64,000 nucleotides of DNA, from the NCBI GenBank assembly GCA_963727535.1, contig CAVSGR010000003.1:1-64000 (forward strand), in the 5' to 3' direction. The DNA is from RBG-16-34-14 sp963727535 (GTDB lineage: Bacteria > Bacteroidota > Ignavibacteria > Ignavibacteriales > Ignavibacteriaceae). Below, piece by piece: positions 53,988 to 62,852 of the stretch. A program made the position numbers and the translations under genes. Each line of letters starts with the position of its first letter. Positions within the stretch are counted from its first letter, which is position 1. The notes under the pieces are model-generated. The model was not told the origin of the DNA, made no database searches, and saw nothing but the letters and a program-made list of their open reading frames with translations.

Positions 53988-54443
53988 ATGAATAGTACTT
54001 TTTTAATAATGACAACAATACTAATGGGAATAATATTTCTTGCCGGTTTGTATGAACGATTGGTAAATATGCCAAAATGGTTTTCAAATCCGCCGGCATC
54101 TTTTAAATTTATTAGAGAACATACACCGAAGGCACAAAAAATACATATACCGCTGCAAGTATTATTCCTTCTAACTTTTATTATTGCATTAATTTTAAAC
54201 TGGGCAGTCGTTCCTATCCGGACATATATGCTGCTTTCTATTGGTAGTTTTGTATTAATCATAATTTCAACAGTGGCATATTTTGCGAAAGAAATTATTT
54301 TCTTTTCTAAAACACTAGAAGATGCACCTGCCACTCCGGAACTAATAAAGCGGGCAAAGCTGTGGGCGAAATGGACAACTATAAGAAATATTTTGCAATT
54401 GATTGGTTTTGTATTTCTTCTTTTAGCAGTTTTTAACAAATAA
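53988..54443 (+). CDS. Membrane protein of unknown function
   Basis: A 151-residue protein with four hydrophobic helices, among them 'FLIMTTILMGIIFLAGLYE' and 'IPLQVLFLLTFIIALILNW'. 'LIKRAKLWAKWTTIRNIL' lies before the last helix. This order resembles DUF1772-like membrane proteins. It starts 21 bases after the SDR stop. Confidence 0.6.
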   Translation: MNSTFLIMTTILMGIIFLAGLYERLVNMPKWFSNPPASFKFIREHTPKAQKIHIPLQVLFLLTFIIALILNWAVVPIRTYMLLSIGSFVLIIISTVAYFAKEIIFFSKTLEDAPATPELIKRAKLWAKWTTIRNILQLIGFVFLLLAVFNK

Positions 54444-54479
54444 CTAAATAATATGTTATAAAATAAAATCGGAAGATAT

Positions 54480-54998
54480 ATGAAGATAAGTGTTTATATC
54501 GCAATTTCAGCAAACGGATTAATTTCTAACCAAAGAGGAGTTCCCGATTGGCTTTCGCAGGAATATGGCATGGGCTTTATGAAAATATGCCAGGAGAAAA
54601 AGGCTGTAATCATGGGCAAAAAAACTTATAATATCCTGGCACCTGAAAATTTACCCCTTAAAAGTGAAGGGACTACTGTTGTGTTAACTTCTCATACTAA
54701 AGCAAAGCCGGCAAATTCAACAGTAATTTTCAGTGATAAATCACCCGAAGACATAATAGCTCTGCTCGAAGAAAAAAATCATAAGGAAGCTGTTATAATC
54801 GGAGGATCAACTACTGTAACACAATTCATAAATTCTGGATTAGTAAATGATATTTATTTTGTTGTTGAGCCTGTCCTTTTTGGAAGTGGTTTACCTTTAT
54901 TAAAAAATTCTGATATCGAACTAAAACTTAAACTTGAAAGTGTTGAAAAGTTGAGTGACAAAACAATAAAAGTTCATTATAAAATAAGAAATCACTAA
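54480..54998 (+). CDS. RibD C-terminal/dihydrofolate reductase-like protein
   Basis: The 172-residue protein starts 'MKISVYIAISANGLISNQRG' and has 'KAVIMGKKTYNIL' and 'EAVIIGGSTTVTQFINSGLV'. It is a paralogue of the protein at 46847, but nearer to typical dihydrofolate reductase in size. Whether it reduces folate is not clear. The next gene starts 45 bases later. Confidence 0.88.
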   Translation: MKISVYIAISANGLISNQRGVPDWLSQEYGMGFMKICQEKKAVIMGKKTYNILAPENLPLKSEGTTVVLTSHTKAKPANSTVIFSDKSPEDIIALLEEKNHKEAVIIGGSTTVTQFINSGLVNDIYFVVEPVLFGSGLPLLKNSDIELKLKLESVEKLSDKTIKVHYKIRNH

Positions 54999-55042
54999 TC
55001 GCCGGATTTCAATTAATTATAAAATTATGAGGTGAAAATGTT

Positions 55043-56026
55043 ATGAAAAAAAATAAAGAACTTATAGGTGAAGTTGAGGTAACACATAATTATGCAAACA
55101 TAAACGGAATTAAATATCATTATGCAGAAGCCGGAGAAGGTCCGCTTGTTTTAATGCTGCACGGCGCTTTTGAGCTATGGTATTCATGGAGGCTTCAACT
55201 ACCGGCTTTGGCTAAAGCGGGTTATCATGCAGTCGCACCTGATTTAAGAGGAATGGGTGAATCAGAAATTACACCGGATGTTCGTGATTACAGTTTATTT
55301 CAACATGCCAAAGATGTCAAAGCTTTAATTGATTTTCTCGGTGAAAAAGAAGTTGTTATAATGGGTCATAATTGGGGAGCTAATTTAACATGGCTGTTAC
55401 CTATGCTTTATCCTGAAACTATAAAAGCTCTCGTAGTATTAAGCATTCCATTTTATCCTGAACCGAGAGATCCTGAAAAGATGAAAAACTTTTTTAAAGA
55501 TAAATTCAGCTTTATGGGATATTTTCAAAAACCGGGTGCTGCAGAAGCTGAATTTGAAGAAGACCCGCAAAAATTTTACAGGCTTTTTCTTTATGGATTT
55601 TCAGGTGACGCACCGAAAGGTACTATCGATAATTTGTTTGCTAATAAACCTGCCGATTCAAAACTATTGGTAGGTTTTCCCGAACCATCGAAGCTGCCCT
55701 CGTGGTTAACACAAAAAGAAATTGACTATTATGCTAAGGCTTATAAAAAAACTGGTTTAACTGGCACTTTAAATTTCTATCGAAATGTAAATGAAGATTA
55801 TCCATTGCTGAAAGAAGCCTATAAAAATAAAATAACTCAACCCGTTTTATTTATCGGTGGAGCGGAAGAAGCCGCAGTTAAATATGGTGATTTTGATGCT
55901 ATGAAAAATGCGCTGCCTAATTTAAGAAAGACAATTATTCTAAAAGGCTGCGGTCATTATGTTCAGCAGGAAAGAACTGAGGTAGTGAATGCAGAGCTTA
56001 TTAAATTTTTAAATGAGGAAATATAG
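55043..56026 (+). CDS. Epoxide-hydrolase-like alpha/beta hydrolase with Asn at the nucleophile position
   Basis: The 327-residue protein resembles soluble epoxide hydrolases and haloalkane dehalogenases: 'LHGAFELWYSWRLQLPAL', 'VAPDLRGMGESE', the cap with 'YYAKAYKKTGLTGTLNFYRN' and the His in 'LKGCGHYVQQER'. The nucleophile elbow, usually G-H-D-W-G, reads 'MGHNWGANL', so the nucleophilic Asp is replaced by Asn. Codon AAT could come from GAT by one change. As it stands, it should not form the normal ester intermediate. It may be inactive, have another activity, or reflect a base error. Confidence 0.88.
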   Translation: MKKNKELIGEVEVTHNYANINGIKYHYAEAGEGPLVLMLHGAFELWYSWRLQLPALAKAGYHAVAPDLRGMGESEITPDVRDYSLFQHAKDVKALIDFLGEKEVVIMGHNWGANLTWLLPMLYPETIKALVVLSIPFYPEPRDPEKMKNFFKDKFSFMGYFQKPGAAEAEFEEDPQKFYRLFLYGFSGDAPKGTIDNLFANKPADSKLLVGFPEPSKLPSWLTQKEIDYYAKAYKKTGLTGTLNFYRNVNEDYPLLKEAYKNKITQPVLFIGGAEEAAVKYGDFDAMKNALPNLRKTIILKGCGHYVQQERTEVVNAELIKFLNEEI

Positions 56027-56258
56027 GTAAAAGAATGAGTTTACAAAAAATGAGATTGAAAGAATATACTAATAACTGCCAGCTTACAACAATGTGCATA
56101 ATTCATAAGGGTTTCAGAGGTTTTAGAGCATTATCATCCGGGTCAAATCTGGTGGGTAAATTGATAGGTTTGAATCCCGAAATCCATTGCGAAATCATAC
56201 ACTAAACGCTGTATGCAAGCAAAAAAAAACGATGAGCTTTTAATTAAAGTAAAATAAG
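56027..56258 (+). other. Intergenic stretch without a convincing gene
   Basis: A 56-codon frame (56035-56205) has no family resemblance. The stretch ends with GCGAAATCATACACTAAACG and a run of A. It may be the scar of a lost gene. Confidence 0.4.
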
Positions 56259-56582
56259 ATGACGAAGAAACTCGATTATAAAGAACTCACAAATGATATA
56301 ACTGACGATTGGAAAAATTTTCCAATTTGTGAGATTAATGACCATGTAGTTAGATTAAGTGTAATACAAAGAGATTTTCATTGGCATAAACATGATAAGA
56401 GCGATGAATTCTTTTATGTTATAGAGGGTGAGTTAAACGTTGACTTTGAGGATAAAACTGAAACTTTAACAACAGGACAGATGATAAAAGTTCCAAAAAA
56501 TGTTTTGCATAGAACTCGTTCTGAACAAAGGACAAAAATACTGTGCTTTGAGACAATTGATAATGATGTTACGGGCGATTAA
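56259..56582 (+). CDS. Cupin-domain protein
   Basis: This 107-residue cupin has the metal motif 'FHWHKHDKSDEFFYVIEGEL' (three His and a Glu) and the second His in 'KNVLHRTRSE'. It is a paralogue of the protein at 60614; the two share 'HWHKHD' and 'EDKT'. Small cupins of this kind have no known reaction. Confidence 0.88.
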   Translation: MTKKLDYKELTNDITDDWKNFPICEINDHVVRLSVIQRDFHWHKHDKSDEFFYVIEGELNVDFEDKTETLTTGQMIKVPKNVLHRTRSEQRTKILCFETIDNDVTGD

Positions 56583-56707
56583 CAAAATCTTAAATATAAC
56601 ATCAGAAATGAAAGTTGTTAATAGAAAAGATAAATTTGATTTAATAGATGACTTGCTATGGTGGTTTAATTGTACTAGAAATAACATCAATACCTAAAGA
56701 ATTTATT

Positions 56708-57094
56708 ATGACTCTCAAGACATTATTAATAATGGCCTCTATTTATCTATTTATAGCGGGTCTCGGCTTTATTCTTTTACCCCTGTCATTCGGTATCGGA
56801 GCTGTTCCCTCCGATGCTTCTCCTGCTCTAATTACCTATCTGCGGGTTTTTGGCAGCCCGTTACTAGGAATTGCGGTTCTCGACTGGATGGCCCGAAATG
56901 AAAAACCCTCCAAGGCAAGACATGCTATTTTACTAGGTAATATCGTAGGTTTTTCAGTTATAGCCGCGCTGGATGTTTGGGGCCTTTTTCATGAGAGCAG
57001 ACCTGCCACCAAGATATTTGTAATTATTCATCTGTTTTTCGCCATTTCTTTTATCCTGATGACATATAAGAATAAGAGGATAAATGGAGTATAG
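56708..57094 (+). CDS. Membrane protein of unknown function
   Basis: A 128-residue protein with four hydrophobic helices: 'LLIMASIYLFIAGLGFILLP', 'LITYLRVFGSPLLGIAVLDW', 'LLGNIVGFSVIAALDVWGL' and a C-terminal one. I take the ATG at 56708 ('MTLKTLLIMAS'), rather than an upstream start in the intergenic part. It is similar in layout to small hypothetical membrane proteins in many Bacteroidota. Confidence 0.6.
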   Translation: MTLKTLLIMASIYLFIAGLGFILLPLSFGIGAVPSDASPALITYLRVFGSPLLGIAVLDWMARNEKPSKARHAILLGNIVGFSVIAALDVWGLFHESRPATKIFVIIHLFFAISFILMTYKNKRINGV

Positions 57095-57159
57095 AACGTT
57101 AACAAAATGAAAATAAAGAATATTGAAATAGAAATGATATCAAGAAGAAGAGGACAAAA

Positions 57160-57533
57160 ATGAAAAAGTATTAGTTATAGGCATATCCCCTAGAACTATC
57201 GACTTTACGAATCCTGAAATCCCACAAGGTTTGAGCGTAGAAAAAATTGAAAAAGGGACAGAAGCTACGTTGGAACAGTTAAGGTCTCTAGGTTATGATG
57301 CCGAATTATTTTTGGTTGAAACCGGTGCCACTGACTTGAGTAACCTGACAAAACAGCTAAATAACAAAAACTATGACGGCGTAGTAATTGGGAACGGCAT
57401 ACGAAGTATAAAGGTCAATTTTATTTTGTTTGAGCAGCTCATTAATGAGGTGCATGCGAATGCGCCAAAAGCTAAAATAATTTTCAACACATTGCCTACT
57501 GATACAGATGAAGCAGTTAAACGATGGTTATAA
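57160..57533 (+). pseudogene. Conserved hypothetical protein, frameshift in the third codon
   Basis: With one A added to the AAAAA run at 57164-57168, the gene reads 'MKKVLVIGISPRTIDFTNPE' and continues in frame as 'LSVEKIEKGTEATLEQLRSL' to the stop. As it stands, a TAG follows four codons after the start. The family is a Rossmann-like small protein with 'YDGVVIGNGIR' and 'KAKIIFNTLPTD', found in Bacteroidota and Proteobacteria and of unknown role. The break looks like a homopolymer error. Confidence 0.65.
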
Positions 57534-57705
57534 AAAAATTAAAGAAATTGACTTAGAAACAGTCGAAAAATCATAAATGAACTAAAAAACATTTCTCCTG
57601 TCAGAGGAACAATTATTATTGGTAATATTTATGGCGAAGAATAATGAGATAATTAAAAAATTGATAGTTTGAAATAATTATTACATAATAAAGTTAAACA
57701 AGGTT

Positions 57706-58488
57706 ATGAAGATTACACTTTTCTTAAACGAATTAAAAAAGAGAAATAAGCTACTATATTATTTTGGGTGGTTTAACATTGTACTGCTTATTTTTGCTTT
57801 TATTATGTCTTTTGCTGATAATACAACTATTATGGGGATAAATGCCTGGATTAAACCTATGAAGTTTGCAATTTCTATTACTCTTTATGTCTGGACATTT
57901 GGCTGGATAATGTGTTTTCTTCCGAAGGAGAAAAAAATTAAAACCATAAGCTGGCTTATAGTTGTTTGTATGTTAGTAGAAAATTTACTGATATTTATGC
58001 AGGCTTATAGAGGTGTTACATCACATTTCAATATAACAACTCCATTCAATGCTATGGTGTTTAGAGTTATGGGGATTTTCATTCTCCTTAACTCAATTAT
58101 TATACTTTATATTTTAATTATTTTTTTTATTAAACCACTTAATTTATCAGGATACCAAAGGCGGGCATGGCAAACAGGGCTATTGCTGTTTTTTCTTGGT
58201 GGTATTTCCGGGGGTATCATGATAGCAAAGTTTTCTCACACAATTGGTTATGTTGATGGAGGGCCTGGATTATCTTTTGTAAATTGGAGCACAGTTGCTG
58301 GCGATTTGCGTTTAGCACATTTTATAACAATGCATGGGCTGCAGGCAATTCCCCTTTTTGGTTGGCTTGTTTCCAATAAATTAAAATCACCTGAAAAAGC
58401 AGTAGAATTGTTTTTCATTTTTTACCTATTCGTCTGTATAGTGCTTCATTTTTTAGCACTAAGGGGTATTTCAATATTCAATCTATAA
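57706..58488 (+). CDS. Membrane protein of unknown function
   Basis: The 260-residue protein has about seven hydrophobic helices. Recognisable parts are 'NAWIKPMKFAISITLYVWTF', 'GGISGGIMIAKFSHTIGY' and 'ITMHGLQAIPLFGWLV'. The last contains a His that could bind a cofactor. The pattern is that of a conserved hypothetical membrane family. No function is known to me. Confidence 0.65.
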   Translation: MKITLFLNELKKRNKLLYYFGWFNIVLLIFAFIMSFADNTTIMGINAWIKPMKFAISITLYVWTFGWIMCFLPKEKKIKTISWLIVVCMLVENLLIFMQAYRGVTSHFNITTPFNAMVFRVMGIFILLNSIIILYILIIFFIKPLNLSGYQRRAWQTGLLLFFLGGISGGIMIAKFSHTIGYVDGGPGLSFVNWSTVAGDLRLAHFITMHGLQAIPLFGWLVSNKLKSPEKAVELFFIFYLFVCIVLHFLALRGISIFNL

Positions 58489-58568
58489 ATTTTGGAAATA
58501 TTCTGACAAAGTAATTAAATGAAATTCTTAAAAGAATAGTATTATCAATTAAAAAAGTAGAGTAAACT

Positions 58569-58870
58569 TTGCAAAATAATAATTACACAACCACCATTTT
58601 GTTAAAACAAACACCAGGCGAAGTTTTTGGGGCAATCAATAATGTGCGTGGATGGTGTGCTCTACATTAATTGAAGGTGACGCTGAAAAGCATGAATCAG
58701 TGCTCTTTCTTAAATACAAAGATATACATCGTGCTACATTCAAGATACCCAAATTTGTACCCGGAAAGAAAGTAGTCTGGCATGTTCTTCAAAATTATTT
58801 CAGTACTGTTAAAGACACAACAAAGCGGACAGGAACTGACATCGTTTTTGGGATTACAAAGAAAGATTGA
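58569..58870 (+). pseudogene. SRPBCC-family protein, frameshifted and truncated
   Basis: The first frame gives 'NNNYTTTILLKQTPGEVFGA' and 'INNVRGW'. After a one-base change near 58655 the second gives 'STLIEGDAEKHESVLFLKYK' and 'FVPGKKVVWHVLQNYFST'. The match to SRPBCC (AHSA1) proteins is clear, but the C-terminal third is missing. A TTG at 58569 is the likely original start. Confidence 0.6.
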
Positions 58871-59162
58871 TGCCAATGTATATATTTCAAAAGTACTAAA
58901 TGAATGGCAAAATGAAATTACAAAAAACATTACCCAACAAATGGTATAGTACTTGCGGGTTTAGTTTATTCGGAATTTTTGGGACTGTAAACAAAAGTCG
59001 ATGTAAACTAAGAAAAAGTCGCTTCGTAATGCCGAACGACACCATAATATAAACTGTTAACGGATATTGTGAAAAACATACTGCAAAAATGAAACGAATA
59101 AATATTATTATATAATTATTAATAGCCGGACAAATAGTTTCCGGATAAAAATAAAGGGTGGT

Positions 59163-59960
59163 ATGCAAAAAATAGATAGATATGAAAACGGTTGGAAAAA
59201 GCTCAAAGAAATTGACGGAGAAGCGGGTGAAAAAGTAATTAACAGCCTGAAAGATATTTCACCTGATTTGGGGAAATTCATCATTGAATATGCTTTCGGA
59301 GACATTTACACAAAAGATGGGCTTGACTTGAAATCCAAAGAGATTGCCGTTGTTGCAGCATTGACAGCAATGGGAACAGCTCAGCCACAATTGAAAGTAC
59401 ATATAAATGGAGCATTGAACACGGGAAGTAGTATTAATGAAATAAAAGAAGTTATTTTGCAGATGTCTGTGTATTCAGGTTTTCCCAGTTGTATAAACGG
59501 TATGAATTCTCTTAAAGATGTATTAAAAGAACGACAAGAAAATGGAATCACAGACAATAATGGCAATTCTGCGACAAATACAGGAGAAACTGACCGGTTA
59601 AAAGTTGGCGAAGAGGAATTGTCAAAACTGGACAGTTTACAAGTTGAGAGACTCAAAAACATTTATGACGATTTTTCTCCGGAACTGGTAAGATTTACTC
59701 TTGAATACGGTTACGGAGATATTTTTTCGAGAGACAATTTAAGCAAAAAACATAGACAAATTGCAACAATTGCAGCATTGACAGCATTAGGAAATGCCCA
59801 ACCGCAATTAAAGTTCCATATAAATTCAGGAATAAATATAGGGCTGACAAAAGAAAATGTTGAAGATATAATGTTATTAATGAGTGTGTACTCAGGATTT
59901 CCTTCTGCAATAAACGGAATGAATATGCTTAAAGATGTAATAAATGAAAGAGCAGAATAA
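59163..59960 (+). CDS. Carboxymuconolactone decarboxylase-like protein, two domains
   Basis: The 265-residue protein contains two CMD domains. The first has 'LKSKEIAVVAALTAMGTAQ' and 'VHINGALNTG', the second 'KHRQIATIAALTALGNAQ' and 'FHINSGINIG'. Both end with 'VYSGFPS.INGM'. It lacks the Cys-x2-Cys of AhpD peroxidases, so a decarboxylase-like or other CMD role is more likely. A hairpin terminator follows. It is followed by a Nudix gene, a cupin gene and, 1.1 kb on, an ECF sigma gene of the group often associated with CMD genes. Confidence 0.9.
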   Translation: MQKIDRYENGWKKLKEIDGEAGEKVINSLKDISPDLGKFIIEYAFGDIYTKDGLDLKSKEIAVVAALTAMGTAQPQLKVHINGALNTGSSINEIKEVILQMSVYSGFPSCINGMNSLKDVLKERQENGITDNNGNSATNTGETDRLKVGEEELSKLDSLQVERLKNIYDDFSPELVRFTLEYGYGDIFSRDNLSKKHRQIATIAALTALGNAQPQLKFHINSGINIGLTKENVEDIMLLMSVYSGFPSAINGMNMLKDVINERAE

Positions 59961-59969
59961 GAAACAACA

Positions 59970-60000
59970 AACCGCTAACACAGTTTGGCGGTTATTTTTT
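59970..60000 (+). terminator. Rho-independent terminator after the CMD gene
   Basis: AACCGC (59970-59975) pairs with GCGGTT (59988-59993), with an inner AAC/GTT pairing, and ATTTTTT follows. It lies nine bases after the stop codon. Confidence 0.75.
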
Positions 60001-60048
60001 GAAGCCAGTTGCAAGCACCTATAAATTCACCAAATCAAGATTGTAGAT

Positions 60049-60507
60049 ATGAAAAAAGATGATGCTCAAATTGAAAAATTTACTGTAAGAGTTTACGGCA
60101 TTTGGATCAGCGATCATAAAATTTTGTTGTCCAAAGAGAGAATCAATGATTTTTCTTTTACACAATTTCCGGGTGGTGGCGTTGAACCGGGCGAAGGAAT
60201 ATTAGATGCGCTTAAGAGAGAATTGATTGAAGAAACAGGAGTTGAAATCGAGACTTGCCAACATTTTTACACAACAGATTTCTTACAAAGGAACGCCTTT
60301 GATCCCACCGAACAACTTATTAGTGTTTATTACAAGGTGAACTGCCTAAACAATCCGCTGTTTTATGAAAAGGACGAAAGTACTTCTGAACAGACAAAAA
60401 CATTAGAGTTGATTTGGCATCCGCTTTCAACCCTGAATCCAAACCTGCTAACTTTTGAAGATGATAAAAAGGTGTGCAATATCCTTTTAGACAACATCCA
60501 GTCGTAA
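60049..60507 (+). CDS. Nudix hydrolase
   Basis: The 152-residue protein has the Nudix box 'GGVEPGEGILDALKRELIEE' followed by 'TGVEIE' (residues 45-70). It hydrolyses nucleoside-diphosphate-linked compounds; the substrate cannot be told. It stands alone between the CMD terminator and the cupin gene. Confidence 0.92.
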   Translation: MKKDDAQIEKFTVRVYGIWISDHKILLSKERINDFSFTQFPGGGVEPGEGILDALKRELIEETGVEIETCQHFYTTDFLQRNAFDPTEQLISVYYKVNCLNNPLFYEKDESTSEQTKTLELIWHPLSTLNPNLLTFEDDKKVCNILLDNIQS

Positions 60508-60613
60508 AATGCGATTGAGAATTACTAACGAACCGCTAACAATGGCTTGACGACAAAATCATAGCTGAACGACTGGTCTAAATGTAAGAGCATTTTATAA
60601 TAATACATAAAAT

Positions 60614-60991
60614 ATGAAGAAAGAATTCAATTACAACCAAAGAATGGACATAAAGTATGACCACCAATCATTAATTGACGTTAATGAAATAGTAAAAGAA
60701 TGTACCGGCAAGTGGTTTAACCAGACACTGACGAAGGTTAATGGAAGTGTGGTTAGAATTGGAATTGTCGAGGGTGAGTACCATTGGCACAAACATGATG
60801 ATGACGATGAATTTTTCTTTGTGCTAAGTGGACAACTCTTCATTGATTTGGAAGACAAAACAATTGTGTTAAACCCCAATGAAGGAGCAACAATTTCAAA
60901 AGGTGTTATGCATAAGACAAGAGCACTTCAAAAGACAGTCATGCTTATGGTGGAAACCGACACCATAGACCCAATTGGCAAATTGAAATAA
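60614..60991 (+). CDS. Cupin-domain protein
   Basis: A 125-residue cupin with 'EYHWHKHDDDDEFFFVLSGQ' (metal-binding His residues and Glu) and 'KGVMHKTRALQ'. It is a paralogue of the cupin at 56259. A second in-frame Met ('MDIKYDHQSLID', residue 16) is an alternative start. No function is known. The next gene, an ECF sigma factor, starts 69 bases downstream. Confidence 0.88.
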   Translation: MKKEFNYNQRMDIKYDHQSLIDVNEIVKECTGKWFNQTLTKVNGSVVRIGIVEGEYHWHKHDDDDEFFFVLSGQLFIDLEDKTIVLNPNEGATISKGVMHKTRALQKTVMLMVETDTIDPIGKLK

Positions 60992-61060
60992 AGTAGGACA
61001 ACTAGGAAAAACCTCTCGTCCTAAAATATATTGACCAATAAAACATCACTAAAATAATAA

Positions 61061-61894
61061 ATGGATATATTAAATAATTATCAAAGAATATTATTCCCAT
61101 ACGCTTACAACATTTTAGGCTCTACTGAAGATGCCCTAGATGCCATTCAAGACGTCGTTTCTAAATATATTTCGACCTCAAAACAAGGCATTGATAATGA
61201 AAAAGGCTACCTTATCAAAGGGGTAATCAATCAATCTATAAACATAAAAAAAAGAAATCAAAAAACAATTGATGTTAAGATGTGGCTTCCAGAACCAATT
61301 GCAATGGAAAAAGCAGATACAAACATAAACCGCGAGGAAATTTTATCCTATTCAATGTTGGTGCTTTTGGAGAAACTCAATTCAAAAGAAAGGGCTGTCT
61401 TTATATTAAAAGAAGCCTTCGATTATTCCCATACAGAAATTGCGGATGCACTTTCTTTTTCAGTTGAAAATTCAAGAAAATTATTGAGTCGAGCAAAAAA
61501 AACGCTGGAAGAAATGGATATGAATTTCATGCCATCACCAATGGTTTCTCCAACTTTTTTGCAAAAATACATTACAAGTATCAAGGATGGGAATGTAAGT
61601 GCATTGGAAAAAATATTATCGGATGATATTATGGTTAAAACAGATGGTGGCAAAGTTTCTATCGTAAGTGAGCTTATCGTGGGAATCAAAGAAACTATTA
61701 ATCTTATGGTGTACGTCTATAATACTTACCAAAAATCTTTTTCCATTGTAGAAGGCATGGTAAACCATCAACCTGCATTGCTGTTTTATAATGATGGCAA
61801 ACTCGTTAACTGTCAAATTTTTGAATTGGAAAAAAATAGTTCAAAAATCAGGACAATTTATTCGATCGTTGACCCTAAAAAACTAAAAAATTAG
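61061..61894 (+). CDS. ECF sigma factor with SnoaL-like C-terminal domain (ECF41-like)
   Basis: The 277-residue protein has sigma region 2 ('YAYNILGSTEDALDAIQDVV') and region 4 ('LNSKERAVFILKEAFDYSH', 'ADALSFSVENSRKLLSRAKK'). The linker contains 'WLPEPI', and the C-terminal SnoaL-like domain has 'VKTDGGKVS', close to the DGGGK motif of ECF41-type factors. These lack a separate anti-sigma factor and regulate themselves through that domain. ECF41 genes are often next to CMD or oxidoreductase genes, which fits the CMD gene upstream and the FMN reductase downstream. Confidence 0.88.
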   Translation: MDILNNYQRILFPYAYNILGSTEDALDAIQDVVSKYISTSKQGIDNEKGYLIKGVINQSINIKKRNQKTIDVKMWLPEPIAMEKADTNINREEILSYSMLVLLEKLNSKERAVFILKEAFDYSHTEIADALSFSVENSRKLLSRAKKTLEEMDMNFMPSPMVSPTFLQKYITSIKDGNVSALEKILSDDIMVKTDGGKVSIVSELIVGIKETINLMVYVYNTYQKSFSIVEGMVNHQPALLFYNDGKLVNCQIFELEKNSSKIRTIYSIVDPKKLKN

Positions 61895-61968
61895 TTAATT
61901 ATTAGTTTTTGTCACGTTTTACGTCCCTCGTTTGTTTTATAAGTAACAGTAATTTAAAAAGGAAACAA

Positions 61969-62292
61969 ATGATAACCGTAAAAGTAACTTACACCGTAAA
62001 ACCTGATTTCGTTCAGAAGAACCAAGAAAACATTAATTTGTTTATGGTTGATTTTAAGAAAATGAACACCAATGAATTTCGTTATGTTTCCTATGTATGT
62101 GGAGACGGCAAAACATTTGTTCATATCTCCCATTATCAAAATGAGGACATACAAAAAAGATTACTTCAAGTGCCTTCTTTCCTTTCTTTCCAAAAACAAA
62201 GGGATGATAGTGGTTTGGAAGGCTTACCTCAAATTGAGGTTATGTATGTTGTCGCCTCTTCACAAGATACTTTTAATGATAAAAGGATGTAA
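61969..62292 (+). CDS. Antibiotic biosynthesis monooxygenase-like protein
   Basis: A 107-residue protein starting 'MITVKVTYTVKPDFVQKNQE', with 'EFRYVSYVCGDGKTFVHISH' and 'SFLSFQKQRD'. The layout is that of the ferredoxin-like ABM fold. The start at 61969 is preceded by AAAGGA. An upstream in-frame start would add 20 residues with no family support. It lies two bases from the FMN reductase gene. Confidence 0.65.
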   Translation: MITVKVTYTVKPDFVQKNQENINLFMVDFKKMNTNEFRYVSYVCGDGKTFVHISHYQNEDIQKRLLQVPSFLSFQKQRDDSGLEGLPQIEVMYVVASSQDTFNDKRM

Positions 62293-62294
62293 GT

Positions 62295-62843
62295 ATGAAA
62301 ATCTTAGCATTTTCCGGAAGCAATAGCACATCTTCCATTAACCAGGAACTGATTAAATATAGTGCGCAATTTTTTAGCCTACCTGTTGTTATTATTGATT
62401 TACGCGACTATGATATCCCAATGTTCAGCACTGATGAAGAAACACTAAACGGACATGCAAACGATTTAATGTTACTTTATAATAACATTATTAGTTATGA
62501 TGCATATATGATTGCCATACCAGAGCACAATGGGAATTATCCAGCATTTTTTAAGAATATTCTGGATTGGATTACAAGGATAGAGCAAGGCTTCTTTAAG
62601 GACAAACTGATATTGTTGCTCAATGCTTCTCCGGGTACAAATGGTGGAAAGTCAGTGCTGAATATTGCGGAAAATTCCTTTCCATTCTTTAAAGGAAATG
62701 TGATTGGAACATTCAGATTACCACAGTTTGCTACTTTTCTTGTCAATAAAGAAATCTTGATTGAGCATAAGACAATAATTTCAGAACTGAAGGACGTAAT
62801 TGAAAAATTCGAAAAATCCTTAATGCTTGAATACACAACATGA
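62295..62843 (+). CDS. NADPH-dependent FMN reductase family protein
   Basis: The 182-residue flavodoxin-like protein has 'LAFSGSNSTSSINQELIKY' (phosphate-binding loop), 'IDLRDYDIPMFS' and 'AIPEHNGNYPAFFKNILDWI' typical of the family. It transfers electrons from NAD(P)H to FMN or quinones. The start is two bases after the ABM-like gene, so the two are co-transcribed. Confidence 0.92.
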   Translation: MKILAFSGSNSTSSINQELIKYSAQFFSLPVVIIDLRDYDIPMFSTDEETLNGHANDLMLLYNNIISYDAYMIAIPEHNGNYPAFFKNILDWITRIEQGFFKDKLILLLNASPGTNGGKSVLNIAENSFPFFKGNVIGTFRLPQFATFLVNKEILIEHKTIISELKDVIEKFEKSLMLEYTT

Positions 62844-62852
62844 TGATATATA

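Noticed and set aside
53939..54439. 166-codon minus-strand open frame
   Set aside because: It is fully antisense to the membrane-protein gene at 53988-54443, has no family resemblance, and the plus frame has clear membrane helices and a start 21 bases after the SDR gene.
59966..60000. AACCGCTAACA...GGCGGTT after the CMD gene as an integron attC site
   Set aside because: CGCTAAC does not fit the RYYYAAC core and the structure is followed by a T-run nine bases after a stop codon, so a terminator explains it better.
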